From Larix kaempferi (lineage: Eukaryota; Streptophyta; Pinopsida; Pinales; Pinaceae): a stretch of 64,000 nt of DNA. Made by a program: the position numbers and the translations under genes. How positions within the stretch are numbered: position 1 is the first letter of the stretch; every line of letters starts with the position of its first letter. The DNA lies in the NCBI GenBank assembly GCA_027924585.1, contig BSBM01000461.1, positions 6,074,501 through 6,138,500 of the forward strand, in the 5' to 3' direction. This document shows positions 19,556-30,975 of the stretch, piece after piece. Below the pieces are notes generated by a model. That model was not told where the DNA came from. It made no database searches and saw only the letters and a list, made by a program, of their open reading frames with translations.

Positions 19556-22018
19556 ATCTGCAATGTTAGAAGCCTTGAAAATAGTTTTAACAGGTATAAA
19601 TTGAGTGGCTTTACTAAGTTTATCAAAAACAACCATAATTGAGTCATTCTGCTTCTGACTTTTAGGCAAACCTGTAATAAAATCAATGCTTATAATTTAC
19701 CATTTCCATTCTGGAATTGGTAAAGGCTGCAATAGTCCAGCTGGATGTTGGTGTTCAGCTTTGATAGTCTGACATTCAAAACATCTAGCTATATATTCAG
19801 CAACTTCACTCTTTATATTGGGCGAAAAATACTATTTTCTTAACATAGTTATCATTTTCTGATAACTAGGATGTCCTGAATAAGGACTCTTATGAACTTC
19901 ATCTAAAATCAGCAACTTAACTTTAAAAAATTTAGGTACATAAATTCTATTTTTATATTTTAAGAAGCCTTTTTCATTAATACTGTAATCTGTTATAAAA
20001 TTTTCAGACGAATTTTCAGCCACTTTATCATGTAATCTTTGGTAATTAATTCCTTCTTCGATCTGATTTTCCAGATGAGTCTTAAAAGTACTGATTGCTG
20101 CCATAAAACTCAATCTAGCATTTCTGCTCAAAGCATCAGCAACCTTATTCTCCTTTCCATTAATGTGATGAATCTCAAAATCGTACTTGCTAAGGAAATC
20201 TAACCACCTAGCTTGCCTTGCGTTAAGATTTTTTTGATCCAATAAATACTTTAAACCCTTATTATCAGTCATTAAAATGAATTTTCTTCCAATCAAGTGA
20301 TGGCGCCACATTTTTAATGCATGTATCACGACTTCCAACTCAAGATCATAGGTTGCATAATTCTTTTCATGTATTTTTAACTTCCTTGACTCAAAAACAA
20401 TTGCATGACCTTCTTGACTTAAGACCCCTCCAAGTCCATCGTTGGATGCATCCATGCATATGACGAAATCCTTTTTGGGATCTGCAATTTTTAAGATGGG
20501 TGCTATAGTTAATAACTCTTTTAACTTGTTAAAACTCTCTTGACACTTTTGATCCCATACAAATTTCTTCCCTTTCTTCTGCAAAGAAGTGATGGGGTTA
20601 GCAATTCTAGAGAACCCTTCAATAAAATTTCTATAATAACCTGTTATTCCCATGAATGACCATACATCAGTTACATCTTTTGGGATAGGCCATTCATTAA
20701 TTGCTTTTATTTTATCAGGATCAACAGAAATATCATCTTTATAAATTATATGACTCACATACTAAATTTTATCTTTATAAAAATCAAACTTACTAAACTT
20801 AGCGTAAAGCTGATGTTCTCTAAGTACTTGTAAAATGATTCTTAAATGTTCGTCATGCTATTCTTTAGTCTTTGAGTAAACCAGAATATCATCAATGAAT
20901 ACCACTACGAACTTATCCAAATATTTATGCAGAACGTTGTTCATTAAAAACATGAACACTACCGGTGCATTGGTTAGCCCAAAAGGCATAACTACAAACT
21001 CGGATTGTCCATAATGCATTCTAAATGTAGTTTTGAATATGTACACGTGTTTTATCCAGACTTGATGATAACTCGACCTTAAATCAATTTTAGTGAATAT
21101 CTTTGCTCCGCATACTTGATCAAATAGATCATCTATGTGGGGCAAGGGATACCGGTTTTTAATTGTCATTTTATTAAGCTGATGGTAATCAATGCACAAA
21201 TGCATGGTACCGTCTTTCTTTTTAACAAAAATTACTGGTGCTTCCTAAGGGGACACACTGGGCCTTATGTAGTTTTTATCTATTAATTCTTTTAGCTAAG
21301 ATTTTAACTCATTTAACTCCAGAATATTCATCCTATAGGGAGCCTTTGAGTTTGGTACCACATTGGGTACTAACTCAATGGTGAAATCAAGTTCCCTTTT
21401 AGGAGGTAATCCTGGAATTTCTTCCGGGAATACATTAGAAAATTCCCTAAGGATGGGAATATTCTCTAGTTTTAACTTGCCTTCTTTAGATGTACACTCG
21501 TCATTAATAACATTAACAACAAACATTTTACAACCTTTTCTGGCAGCTCTCTTTACTTGTAAAGCAGAAATCCGCCGTACTGAAATCTTCCTATGAACTC
21601 CTTTTACTGTTTCTGAATTACCTTCATTATTTACACATGTAAAAGATTTATCATAACAATTCAATAAAACTCTATGCTGTTCAAGCCAGTCCATACCAAT
21701 CAACAAATCATATGACCCTCAGGGTAAAACATTTAGATTAATTTGCATTTTTAACTGACTTAAAAATACTTCACAATCCTTGACATAATCTATAACTTTC
21801 CTTTTAGTTCCTGTTGCAAGCTGAACTAACCATGCATTTTCAAATTTCTCTGTTTTTAACTTGCAACGGTTTACTAAAGTAGGTGAAATATAACATAGAT
21901 TTTCACCTGGATCTACTAGAATAGAAATAGACTTGTTTTGTATCGTACCTTCAATTTCAACCATGGATGTTTGATGGTCTGCTTGACGGTTCTCCAGTGT
22001 TGCATTTATCCTAGGCAT
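19556..22018 (-). pseudogene. Element A pol: protease, reverse transcriptase, RNase H, integrase N-terminus
   Basis: The minus-strand order is as follows. Protease: ISILVDPGENLCYI holds the catalytic Asp but has lost the following Ala, and LLIGMDWLEQHR follows. RT linker: [16 protein letters not shown]. Reverse transcriptase: [33 protein letters not shown] and the catalytic [11 protein letters not shown]. RNase H: VICMDASNDGLGGVL, YATYDLELEVVIHALKMW and MTDNKGLKYLLDQ. Integrase start: YSGHPSYQKM and the first core Asp near DFITGLPKSQKQND. All segments share one frame, with stops near 21715, 21295, 20857, 20760 and 19830. The frame meets element B at 19556 and continues at 6803. Domain order and chromodomain place A among chromoviruses. 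Confidence 0.92.
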
Positions 22019-22019
22019 T

Positions 22020-23313
22020 TATCTTGCGCTATCTCCAATTGTAGGTTCTGCTTGCATAATGTGAATATTGTTGGTTGTCCTCTTGTTGCGTGGGAAATCT
22101 ACTCTCTTATGTGGTCCGCCAGATTCATAGCACTTTATGGGTCCTTTCTGTTCAGCATATATGTTGTTGTTATTATTGTTATTGCTGTGATTATTATTAT
22201 TAGGTACGTTTCTTGCAGTAGTAAAGTTCTGAGATGCATTATTCCGGTAATTATTAGGAAAAATTCTGTTATTAAAATTTTTCTTAAAACCTCCAGAATT
22301 ATGGCTAAAATTCTTCTTTTTATATTCAAACTTATTAGTCTTATAGCTCTTCTAGCCAGTTGTTCCTTCTCTTTTTCTGTTTTGATCAAAACAAATTTTT
22401 CCTTCCTCATGGCCTCTTCCAAAGTGGAAAGATTATCATACTCAATACGGTCTTTTATATTAAAAGGTAGACAACTTTGAAACCTTTGCATTTTAGGCTT
22501 TTCCTCGACCATATAGGGCACATAGCTCAGCAAGCTAAGGAACTTGTTGCACAGTTCTTTCATGTTCATTGTACCCAACTTTAAATCATAAAACTCCTTC
22601 GACTTATCTTCAAAATATTGTTCTGACAAAAACTTCTTTTTAAATAAACTTTTAAACATAGTCCAAGTTATTTCTTTTTCTTTTATACTCTTAATTCTTT
22701 TAAGATCCTTCCACCAAATATTTGCCTTCCTGGTCAGATTGTAAATGGCCATCTTGGCTTTCAGTTGAGAAGAGTAGTCATAAATATTAAAGTTCTTCTT
22801 CATTCTAGATAGCCAAGCTTCTGCTGTCTCACCTTTCTCACTTTCGCCATTAAAGGTGGGTGGCTTAATCTTTTTAAATTCCCCAGTAATCTATTCATGA
22901 TATTTATGTTTTCTCTTTTTAGAACAACATTCACTGTTACTGCTGTCATAATTAATATCATCATTACTTGAATCAGATTTAGAGGATGAGTAACTGTTCC
23001 TTTTAACATTTCTTGTCTTCTTATGCTTATGCTGGTGGGACATTGTTTCAGAATCAACCTTCATTTCTGATTTTCTGCCTCTTTCATCATTATGACAATC
23101 CCTTTTTAAATTCTATTGTAACTCTTCCTATACCTTAAGGATCCGTTCATTTTCTTCTTTAACAGCTTTTAACTCAGATTTTAAATCTTGTACAGTACGT
23201 AAAATTTCAGAAGACTGGTTATTTAATTCAACATAGATTCCTTCATAATTATTATTATTAATGCGTTCATTACGAGGAGATATGTCCTCTGCTGATTCTT
23301 CTGGTATTTCCAT
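22020..23313 (-). pseudogene. Element A gag
   Basis: The ATG at 23313 opens a frame with a short coiled-coil-like stretch, LKSELKAVKEENERILK. Element D has a close relative, IKSVKEENERILK. The gag core follows near 22803-22135, with NLTRKANIWWKDLK and QRFQSCLPFNIKDRIEYDN. The C-terminal zinc knuckle reads CYESGGPHKRVDFP. Compared with CWKCQGPHYYRECP of element C, two metal-binding cysteines are replaced (by Ser and Phe), so this knuckle is dead. Frameshifts separate the N-terminal part from the core, and stops occur near 22130 and 22020. The start is chosen because it follows the primer site by about 130 bp and matches D. Confidence 0.85.
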
Positions 23314-23442
23314 GCCTGCAATTTAAAGGTCAGTCTGTTTTGTGCAAAAATAAAATTAAATTGCAAAAGTTAGTAACATAAATTTTCTGGTTTGTTTTCT
23401 GTTTCTGTGCATGAGCCTAAATCAGGCCTAGAGTTTGAACTT

Positions 23443-23456
23443 GCACTCTGATACCA
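23443..23456 (-). promoter_or_regulatory. Element A primer-binding site (initiator Met tRNA type)
   Basis: The minus strand reads TGGTATCAGAGTGC, two bases after the LTR end at 23459. It matches the common plant site TGGTATCAGAGC complementary to the 3' end of initiator tRNA-Met. Confidence 0.9.
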
Positions 23457-23458
23457 CA

Positions 23459-26400
23459 TGTAACATCCAAGAAAAATCACAAAAATTTAAAAATTTTCTA
23501 TGTGACATTTATTGCTTATTTAATGTATGTGGAAATAGAATAATGCACAAAAGATTATCTTGCTGTACTAAATGCCATATTGGTTACAATATAAGAATTT
23601 GCGACTAAAAGATTTCAAATTATGTCTTGATGTTATTCATATTCAACTGTATTGTTGCAAACTTCTATTGTTGTTGTTTATGAATGATGAATTAACTATT
23701 TTGACTAATGTGCTTTTGTTGATTGATGAAGGGGTCCTATGGATGCCCCAAGGCTTACTTAGCATTCCTGCTAAAGCATGTGAAAATGTTCTTGTCGCAG
23801 ATTAAATGTAAGGTGTCCTTCACGTGTGACCGAAAAGGGTTTTAAGATAGTTTTTCTGAGTTCTTCTATGTCTCTTAAATTATCCTAATGTGCTAAAGTT
23901 GTGCAGGTGAGATCTCCATAAAACTTAGTTGGTGAAATAAAAGTCTCATACATGATGTATTGAATAGAAACACTAACTGCAATCACTTGGTTAGACAACA
24001 TGAAATCCATAAATCTCTTCTTTAAGCGCTTGTTACTTATACTGGAAATGTTGTTGATACAACTGTAATTAGAAAACTGAGCCTAATATAGTCTGGCTAG
24101 AAACATTTCTGTTAGAAATAGAAAATGATATTTGGACTCTTATAACATTTATGCAATATGAAATGGACTAACCTAGAAATGGGTGCAATTGTATCCATTA
24201 CAATGTTGATATATGAACTAATTGAAAAAGTTAATTTATGCAATTTCTATAATGCCAAAAGTTTAAATATGAGAACAATTCCTATGCAAATACATTATGG
24301 TCATGTAGTGTGTACCAATATTTGTGAACCATAAGATATTATAAAAAATCATTTGATATGATAAATAGTGTTGTGTGCATTACGTGACCCTATGTGACAT
24401 TAATTGAAATATTAACCTAGCAATATAACTATTGCTCTGACATTACCATGAAAACGTTGTTACGACTATATATATCATAGCTTACCATACTTGCGATGTG
24501 ATTGATATTAAATGTCACAGGTTGGTAGAGTGATAACGTTACTCAAGCATTGAATGTACTTAACTGTCAAGGCAGCGGAGTTTCTCCGTGGAGGGTTTGA
24601 TAAGTTGGAGCACGTGAAAGCAATGTGGTGATAATAGTTTAAGTGATGAGTTGTACACATACCTCTTTGAATTTTTAACAAGCTGGCTCCTTCGTGGCTC
24701 CTTCGTGGCAGTAGTAATGATAACACAATAAATGTGGTAATTTCTTGGTGTTTTGTGAAGCTACCTGGTGATCTCCACCGTTGATCAAAATGAAATCAAA
24801 GAATAGGGATAAGCCCTACCTCCACTATGATATTGTGTTTATTTATTACTGTTTTCCCTTGTCATTCGATGGTAGTGTCTTTGAGTTTGGCCGACAAGCC
24901 AAGAGTTTGTAGGTTTTCTGTTGTGCGTTTTGGAGGCATGAAGCCTGGGTTTTGAACCTGTAACCTTTAGCAGGTTTTCCATACTGAGTCTGAGACATTG
25001 ATACTGTGCCAAGTTTGACAGTTTAGAGTCTGGTTTTAGAGGGTAGTTTTAAAACTCAAACCTGTCGAGGGTTTTTCTTTGAAGTTCAGGGTTATGGTGA
25101 AGTTTTAACATTGCATTGCTATTTCTATTTAAGTTTTTCGATGTGAAAGAACAACCCTTGCAATCAATTGATACAGTTCTCGGCACTTCTCCTTAGTTTG
25201 CTGGTAATGAACTCTGCGTTAATTTCTTCAATCCTTCCAGTCACTACTGTCTGTGGAGTTTGCAATAGAACTAGTATGGAGTTTCAACTAAGAGCTACCA
25301 AAGAAATGTAATGTGCTTTGATATCCTTCTTGTAGCTTTACAATTTTGAACGTTAACATGATGATAAGAGTTTGCTCTAGACTGAAATCATTTCTTTTGA
25401 AATAGATTTTTTTTAACCACATTTCAAATGTCAATTGTAGGTACAATGGTTCGAAGGCTTCTCCAGTTTGAATGTTGAATCCATGGCTATGGCTACCCCG
25501 ACTGGTAAGCCTTGGAGGTTTCCTTGTAACCCTGGTTTGATTGTGTTGGCTTTCGAAGGGTATAATCCGATATCTATGTGTTTATCTAAGATTAAGTGTA
25601 AATTGTCTACTTAGGGTTTGTAAGAAAACAATGTAACAGTTTTTGGGGAGGATAGTTCCTCGACCCAAGGGCATAAACCCTGTTGTTTTTGACATGAAAC
25701 CATTGTGGAGAAGAGATATCATTCTCATATTTTACTGTAGAGATGAAACTTGTTTTCAAAAGGGTTATGCGTTTCGGTTTGATGAATAAAAAGTTACAGT
25801 TTGTGTAAATGAAATTGGGTACTTGTTTGATATCATTTTCAGCTGTAGAAAATGACTATGAAAATAATGTAATGATTGTGAAGAAGTTTTATTCAAACTT
25901 GGATATTGTGAATTCCTATGTTTTCTATAGATGATATTAGATGAAAGGTCTTGGAAAAGAGTTCAGCCTGTGTGTAAATTGAATGATGCTGCGTTTATAC
26001 GAAGAACAAGTGTTAGGGTTTGTCTTTTGTTCCGAGTGCAAGTTTTTGTAAATACTCTTTGAAAAGTTCTTGGCATTAAACTTGTATGTGCTAGTTCTGT
26101 TCTAGTGTTAATCCAAATCAAATGTAATAAACGGAAACCCGACGATGTTATTGAAAAGTAAGCTAGATTAAGCTATGGAAACGAGAAACTAAATGAAAAA
26201 CTACTAAGGTACTGAAGCCATAACTTGGTTCTGTCTTGATGTAAGGATGTTCTTTAAATGTTTTGTTGCTGTCGTTCAAAGGTAATTTAAAAGTCTGAAG
26301 GTTTTGAATTGGAAGGGAAAAGTATAAACCCTAGGTTTGAATAAAAACAAGCTTTTGTTTGTATGAAAAGAAAATAAATGGAAACATGGAAATTCTCTAC

Positions 26401-27867
26401 TATCGTTTTGTAGAAATAGATAAATAAATATAATCTAAATTTTTTTAAAGGAATTGCAGTGAAATAAATGCGTTGTGATGTGTGTGAAAAACGATAAAGA
26501 TGAAATGTGTTCGTCATCCTGAATCGTTAGGGTTTAGGGTTCTGTACAGTAAACTATAACAATTGCAAAACTAAACATAGACTTTGATTGCAAACTGTTT
26601 GGTATGTTGGTAAACATTTATGAGTTGTATAAATAGAACAAACAGTATTCTTTGATAAGAAATATATGGAAATCATAACATATAGAGCAGAAATGATTTC
26701 TTTATGTAGTATAAACACTGTTATTTTAAATGGAGTAGATTTACTGTTTTGATGAAAAAAAATCAATACTGTAATGAATGCAGATATAGGAAAACTTTAG
26801 AATACACTAACTCAAATTAACCACTAACAGTAAGAAATTTTAAAGGAATTAAACAGAGATGTTCTTTTCATCAATCTTGCCAATTTGCCTATCATATCAT
26901 TCTCTATTTAAGTTATCTCTGTACTAGAGTACGATGCTGTTCCTTTTTGCATGGGGAAAAATGGAGAGACTGTTTTATTCAATCAGATCAATTTTATACA
27001 GAATTATTAAATCAGGAAACTAAAATAAACAGTAAAAGCAAATACACAACATAACTTTAAAATATACAAAATAGATAAGACAATGGAACCTGTAGATGAA
27101 AGTAGGGCCGACAAACACCCAAGGAGGCCTATTCCTCCCAACCTATTCCATAAGAAGCAGCTCAACTGTTGGCTTCTTGTGAACCCCCACACCTGATTAC
27201 TGAACCATTAAGTGGGTGGAATCTGTGTAGAAGCAAGGCACTCAAAATTCCTTCAGCACTCAGCATCAACCTCCTGAAATAACATGCCTTCTCCACTCAG
27301 CATCAACCTCCTGAAATAACATGCCTTCTCCACTCAGCATCAACCTCCTGAACTCAATAAGAGTTTGGCAGACTCACAACATGATCAACAACATAGCATA
27401 TCCCCTCATCAAATCTCTTGGGTGCAAACACAGACAAACCCCAAGGTAAATTTCCTCGTCAGAAAAAGTGATGAACCTCAGTTCAAAATTTGATGGCTAA
27501 TATATAGACTGCCTAGGTCTTTAGTGGTCAGTTTGTAGTAAATGAGCCTCAAGCTCCAATCCCATTTTTCAGGGCACTATGACCACATTTCAACTGAGTT
27601 GTCCCATACCAACATCTAGTTAGTTGCATCATGATGCTACCACTTGTCCATTTCCTTCTACCCTAGATTCCATTCCACCTACTGGATCAGTAACCACTCT
27701 TTCAACAATCCTCTTAGGTGTTTGTCTCCTATTTTATTTATTTAATAATAATATATTGTGCAAATTACAGTGATCCTTGGACACTTATCCAACATAAAAC
27801 TTTACAATTAAAGTTATCATAATGTTTGCTAACACAAAATGTTTTCCAGCAAAAAGCGTATGTTACA
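23459..27867 (-). repeat. Element A 5' LTR (about 4.4 kb)
   Basis: On the minus strand it runs from TGTAACATACGC at 27867 to ...TTGGATGTTACA at 23459, next to the primer site. Only its first 290 bp have a partner in the window (5551-5840). The size is unusual but matches the related element C (4213 bp). Its terminal segment AAATTTTTAAATTTTTGTGA is close to the LTR ends of C and D. No gene was recognised inside. It contains a 37-bp tandem repeat and a telomere-like double motif near 26527-26541. The interior between 23.6 and 27.5 kb cannot be confirmed from a second copy. Confidence 0.75.
27257..27362. repeat. Tandem repeat, 37-bp unit, 2.8 copies
   Basis: CACTCAGCATCAACCTCCTG starts at 27257, 27294 and 27331. 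The first two units are followed by AAATAACATGCCTTCTC. It lies in element A's 5' LTR. Confidence 0.9.
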
Positions 27868-29526
27868 TTCATAAAACAAACAGAAGCACCATAGCATTAA
27901 AAATCGAATCAGTACAGACATGGAGCAAAGTAGAGCCACAAGATTTCCTCAATGAATAGTTACAATACCAGAATAAAGCCATAACGCAAGTCTTACTTCC
28001 ATTTCAGATTATAAACACGCAGAGTATGAAGAAGTTACCATTAGAGCCCATTGCATAACCCGGTTGGGATTCATTTCCCCTCTTTTTTTTATCAACATAG
28101 AAATTACATTGTACAGGAAATGGAAGCGTCGAGCAATAGTAAAGGACCCAACTTCATAAACACATTTTTATCACAGTCCCATCTGCGAGTTTGAAACTCT
28201 AAATTACATCTGAAACCCCAACATTTTTCTTTTCCAACCAATAGGCGACCATACTAGACTCCCCAAAGTGAATCGATAAGCCAAGGGCTTACGGGAGTCT
28301 CCCTTCCAACGGAACAAGACGCATACATACATCATCAGATATGAGAGAGACAGGGTAATTAGTGGGTAAATTGGACTTACCAGTACTCTAGCCACGCCAA
28401 CAGAACCCTGGTCAATCGTATCATTGCACACCGAGGACATTTAGTACCTGCCAAATACAAACAAGTATCATCAGTCAACGAAACTCTACGATTTATGTAT
28501 CAAAAGAGAAAAGGTTGCATTACAATAGTATGGAGTTTGTTATACCTGAGAGAAGTGTGGTATCCACACCAATAGTCGAGTTCGACAATGCTAAGTGCAT
28601 TGACCACGAGCATAGCTCGGGTCAGGACACCAACATAGCCACCATTACAATGAAGTATAGAGCAGGAAGACTAGAAAACACACAGGAGACAAGACTAAAA
28701 GCAAAGTCCCCAAATTGTCTCAAACCCTCATTGACAGGATGTAACCCACTGGGTTTTAAAATGTAATAAATATCCTACCAATCGTACTATTAGTGGAGGT
28801 TTGATTTTCATATACAAAGACTATAGTAGAGTCATGGAACTTAGCCATGCTTTGTTTTAAAATGAAAAGGGTCTCATGACCCTCAACTTGCCTTATGTCT
28901 TATGAACTCTTATGGGGTAGTGCATCCACTACAATGGATTATTTCTCATAAACCTGTACCTCATAACAATTAAGCCATTGGTGGAATATGGACCAACCCC
29001 TTTAGGGTATCATGATCATAGTAGGTACACCTTTAACATAAATGAAAAAGGATGATATTAGCTAAATTCTAAGTAAGTCCAGAAGCACCCAAACATACCC
29101 GTACCTCTCGGCAACCCTGCCGGGGTATGTAATTACCTCTCCTGGAGTGGTGCAGCACCCACCCTGGGAGCAACATATCATCAACAAAGGGCATATCACA
29201 TGAAGGTACCATTCAGACATTTCATCATACATTCATACACATTCATTTAAAACAGTATGAAAGCACACTATTATAGTTATGTCAGTAAATGTAAACTCGT
29301 AACAAGGATACATTATCTTTTGAACCCACATTGATTCCGCAAATTTGGAAATGTAGAAAGCTAGAATTTATGATTTTTGGAAAGTGTAGACTTTCTTTTA
29401 TTTTATAATGAGCATTTACATATTCCTCTCTTAGTATTAAAAGTGACATACGACTCTTTTCATTGCAGATAGTATTATTATAAGGACAGACAAATTTTTA
29501 AATTTTTGCTATTTAGGGACGTTACA
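27868..29526 (+). repeat. Element C 5' LTR, 3' portion only (1659 bp)
   Basis: It aligns base for base with 36918-38575 (1658 bp). I count about 27 differences in the first 390 bp, roughly 93% identity. It ends GGGACGTTACA just before the primer site. The start at 27868 (TTCATAAAAC) is internal to the LTR and abuts element A's TGTTACA end. Confidence 0.9.
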
Positions 29527-29528
29527 AG

Positions 29529-29540
29529 TGGTATCAGAGC
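29529..29540 (+). promoter_or_regulatory. Element C primer-binding site (initiator Met tRNA type)
   Basis: TGGTATCAGAGC lies two bases after the LTR end. It is the exact plant iMet primer site. Confidence 0.93.
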
Positions 29541-29712
29541 AAGTTACAAACACTAAGTGACCTATTGGGCTCACTACCAAACACCGCTATAGATACATAA
29601 AAATTTGTTTAAAAGATTGTATTATGTTTTATGTGAAGAATTAACTAACAAATTATTTTCCGAAAACAGATACTTATATAAATTTCAGGTACATGCAGTA
29701 TTAGAAAAAAAA

Positions 29713-30975
29713 ATGAATGTAGAACAAGGCAGCAGTATACAAGGAAATCTAAATTCCCCACCATGAGAGCAAGAAATTGTGGTGGAACTCAACTCGGATT
29801 TAGAGAAATCCTTGCAGCATCTACATGCAGAGTTCCAGAGTTCCAGAGATGAGAATATGCAAGAAAGAAGAGAACAACGGGCTATAAATGAAGCCTTACT
29901 CCAAATCCTAACAGGGGAAAAACCACGTTAATAGCCTACTCTTTCTGTCAACACTCTTAACACAAGGAAAGAAGCCAGTTACAAGATAGGAGAGCAAGAA
30001 GGACACAAATATGAACCATTGGAAGAGGACTATAAGAGCTCTTCCAATGACAATGGCTCCCCACCTCCTTGCAAGAGGAGGAGGAAGAGTGATGACAGTT
30101 TTCAAGGAGTGTTCAGAAAGATAAAAGCCCCAACTTATGATGGAGAAATCAACTCAGGGGAAAGGGCTGAAGAATGGTTGTTAGGAATGAATAAATACTT
30201 TAAAGTCCATAATTAATCCAGTGAGATGTAAGCCTGACTAGCCATATACAACCTAAATGGTAAAGCTGCCAGATGGTGGCAGGACTTGAAACACACTAAG
30301 GGACAAGAACTGTGAGACATAACCTGGGATACTTTCAGCAGGATATTCCAGGACAAGTATATGTCTAAAAGATTCTTTGACAAGAAAATAAAAGAATTCC
30401 ATGAGTTAAAAATGGGCTCCCTGACTATGGAAGCATTCATAAACTGGTTCTTAGACTTGCTGCACTATGTGCCTTATATTAAGGACGAGAAGGTGAAAAC
30501 TCAACAGTTCTTGGGTGGGTTGCCACCAAAATTTAGAGAGAAGATAGAATTTGACATGCCTAAAACCCTGGATATAACCCTACATAAAGCTAGGCTGTGC
30601 TATGAGCACAGGAAGCCAAGGAATGACAACATCAACAGAAATAGAGACAGATTCAGAACCTTCTCAGACAACTGCAGACCAGGTTTTAAACCCCCACCTT
30701 TTCGGAAACATAACAACAGTTTTCCACCCAACATAGGTTTCAACCAACCCCAAGCTCGACCAAGTACACCCCCACCACCAGCCAACAAACCAACCTTCAA
30801 CAAACGAACAAAAGCAGTCCCACCAACTGTTTCTTGTTGGAAATGCCAAGGGCCACATTACTACAGAGAGTGTCCCAACAAAACAGATGGGGTTTTACAC
30901 AACATCCAAATGGAGCCTACCGTGGGGGACATGGCAAAGACACCTAGGATTTATGTCGCCCTTGATGGCCGGTAG
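29713..30975 (+). pseudogene. Element C gag
   Basis: The ATG at 29713 opens a frame with an N-terminal charged region (DENMQERREQRAINEALLQI) and a basic Lys/Arg patch, CKRRRKSDD. The gag core has KIKAPTYDGEINSGERAEEW, AARWWQDLKHTKG and FLGGLPPKFREKIEF. An Asn/Pro-rich tail follows, then an intact zinc knuckle, CWKCQGPHYYRECP (CX2CX3HX4C). Stops occur at about 29764, 29929, 30213 and 30973. The protease continues in the same frame, so the ancestor had one gag-pol ORF, as is usual for chromoviruses. Gag would assemble the particle and package RNA. Confidence 0.9.

Larger units (their letters stand above)
5551..27867 (-). mobile_element. Element A: minus-strand Ty3/gypsy chromovirus, split by element B
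   Basis: Read on the minus strand, the order is 5' LTR (27867-23459), primer site (23456-23443), gag (about 23313-22020), protease-RT-RNase H-integrase (22018-19556), insertion of element B (19550-6804), rest of integrase with chromodomain (6803-5880), polypurine tract (5857-5841) and the first 290 bp of the 3' LTR (5840-5551). The two LTR segments that can be compared (5551-5840 and 27578-27867) are about 92% identical by hand count. The rest of the 3' LTR is missing beyond the CACTA-like end at 5550. The right end abuts the interior of element C's LTR, which suggests that A inserted into C. Confidence 0.85.
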
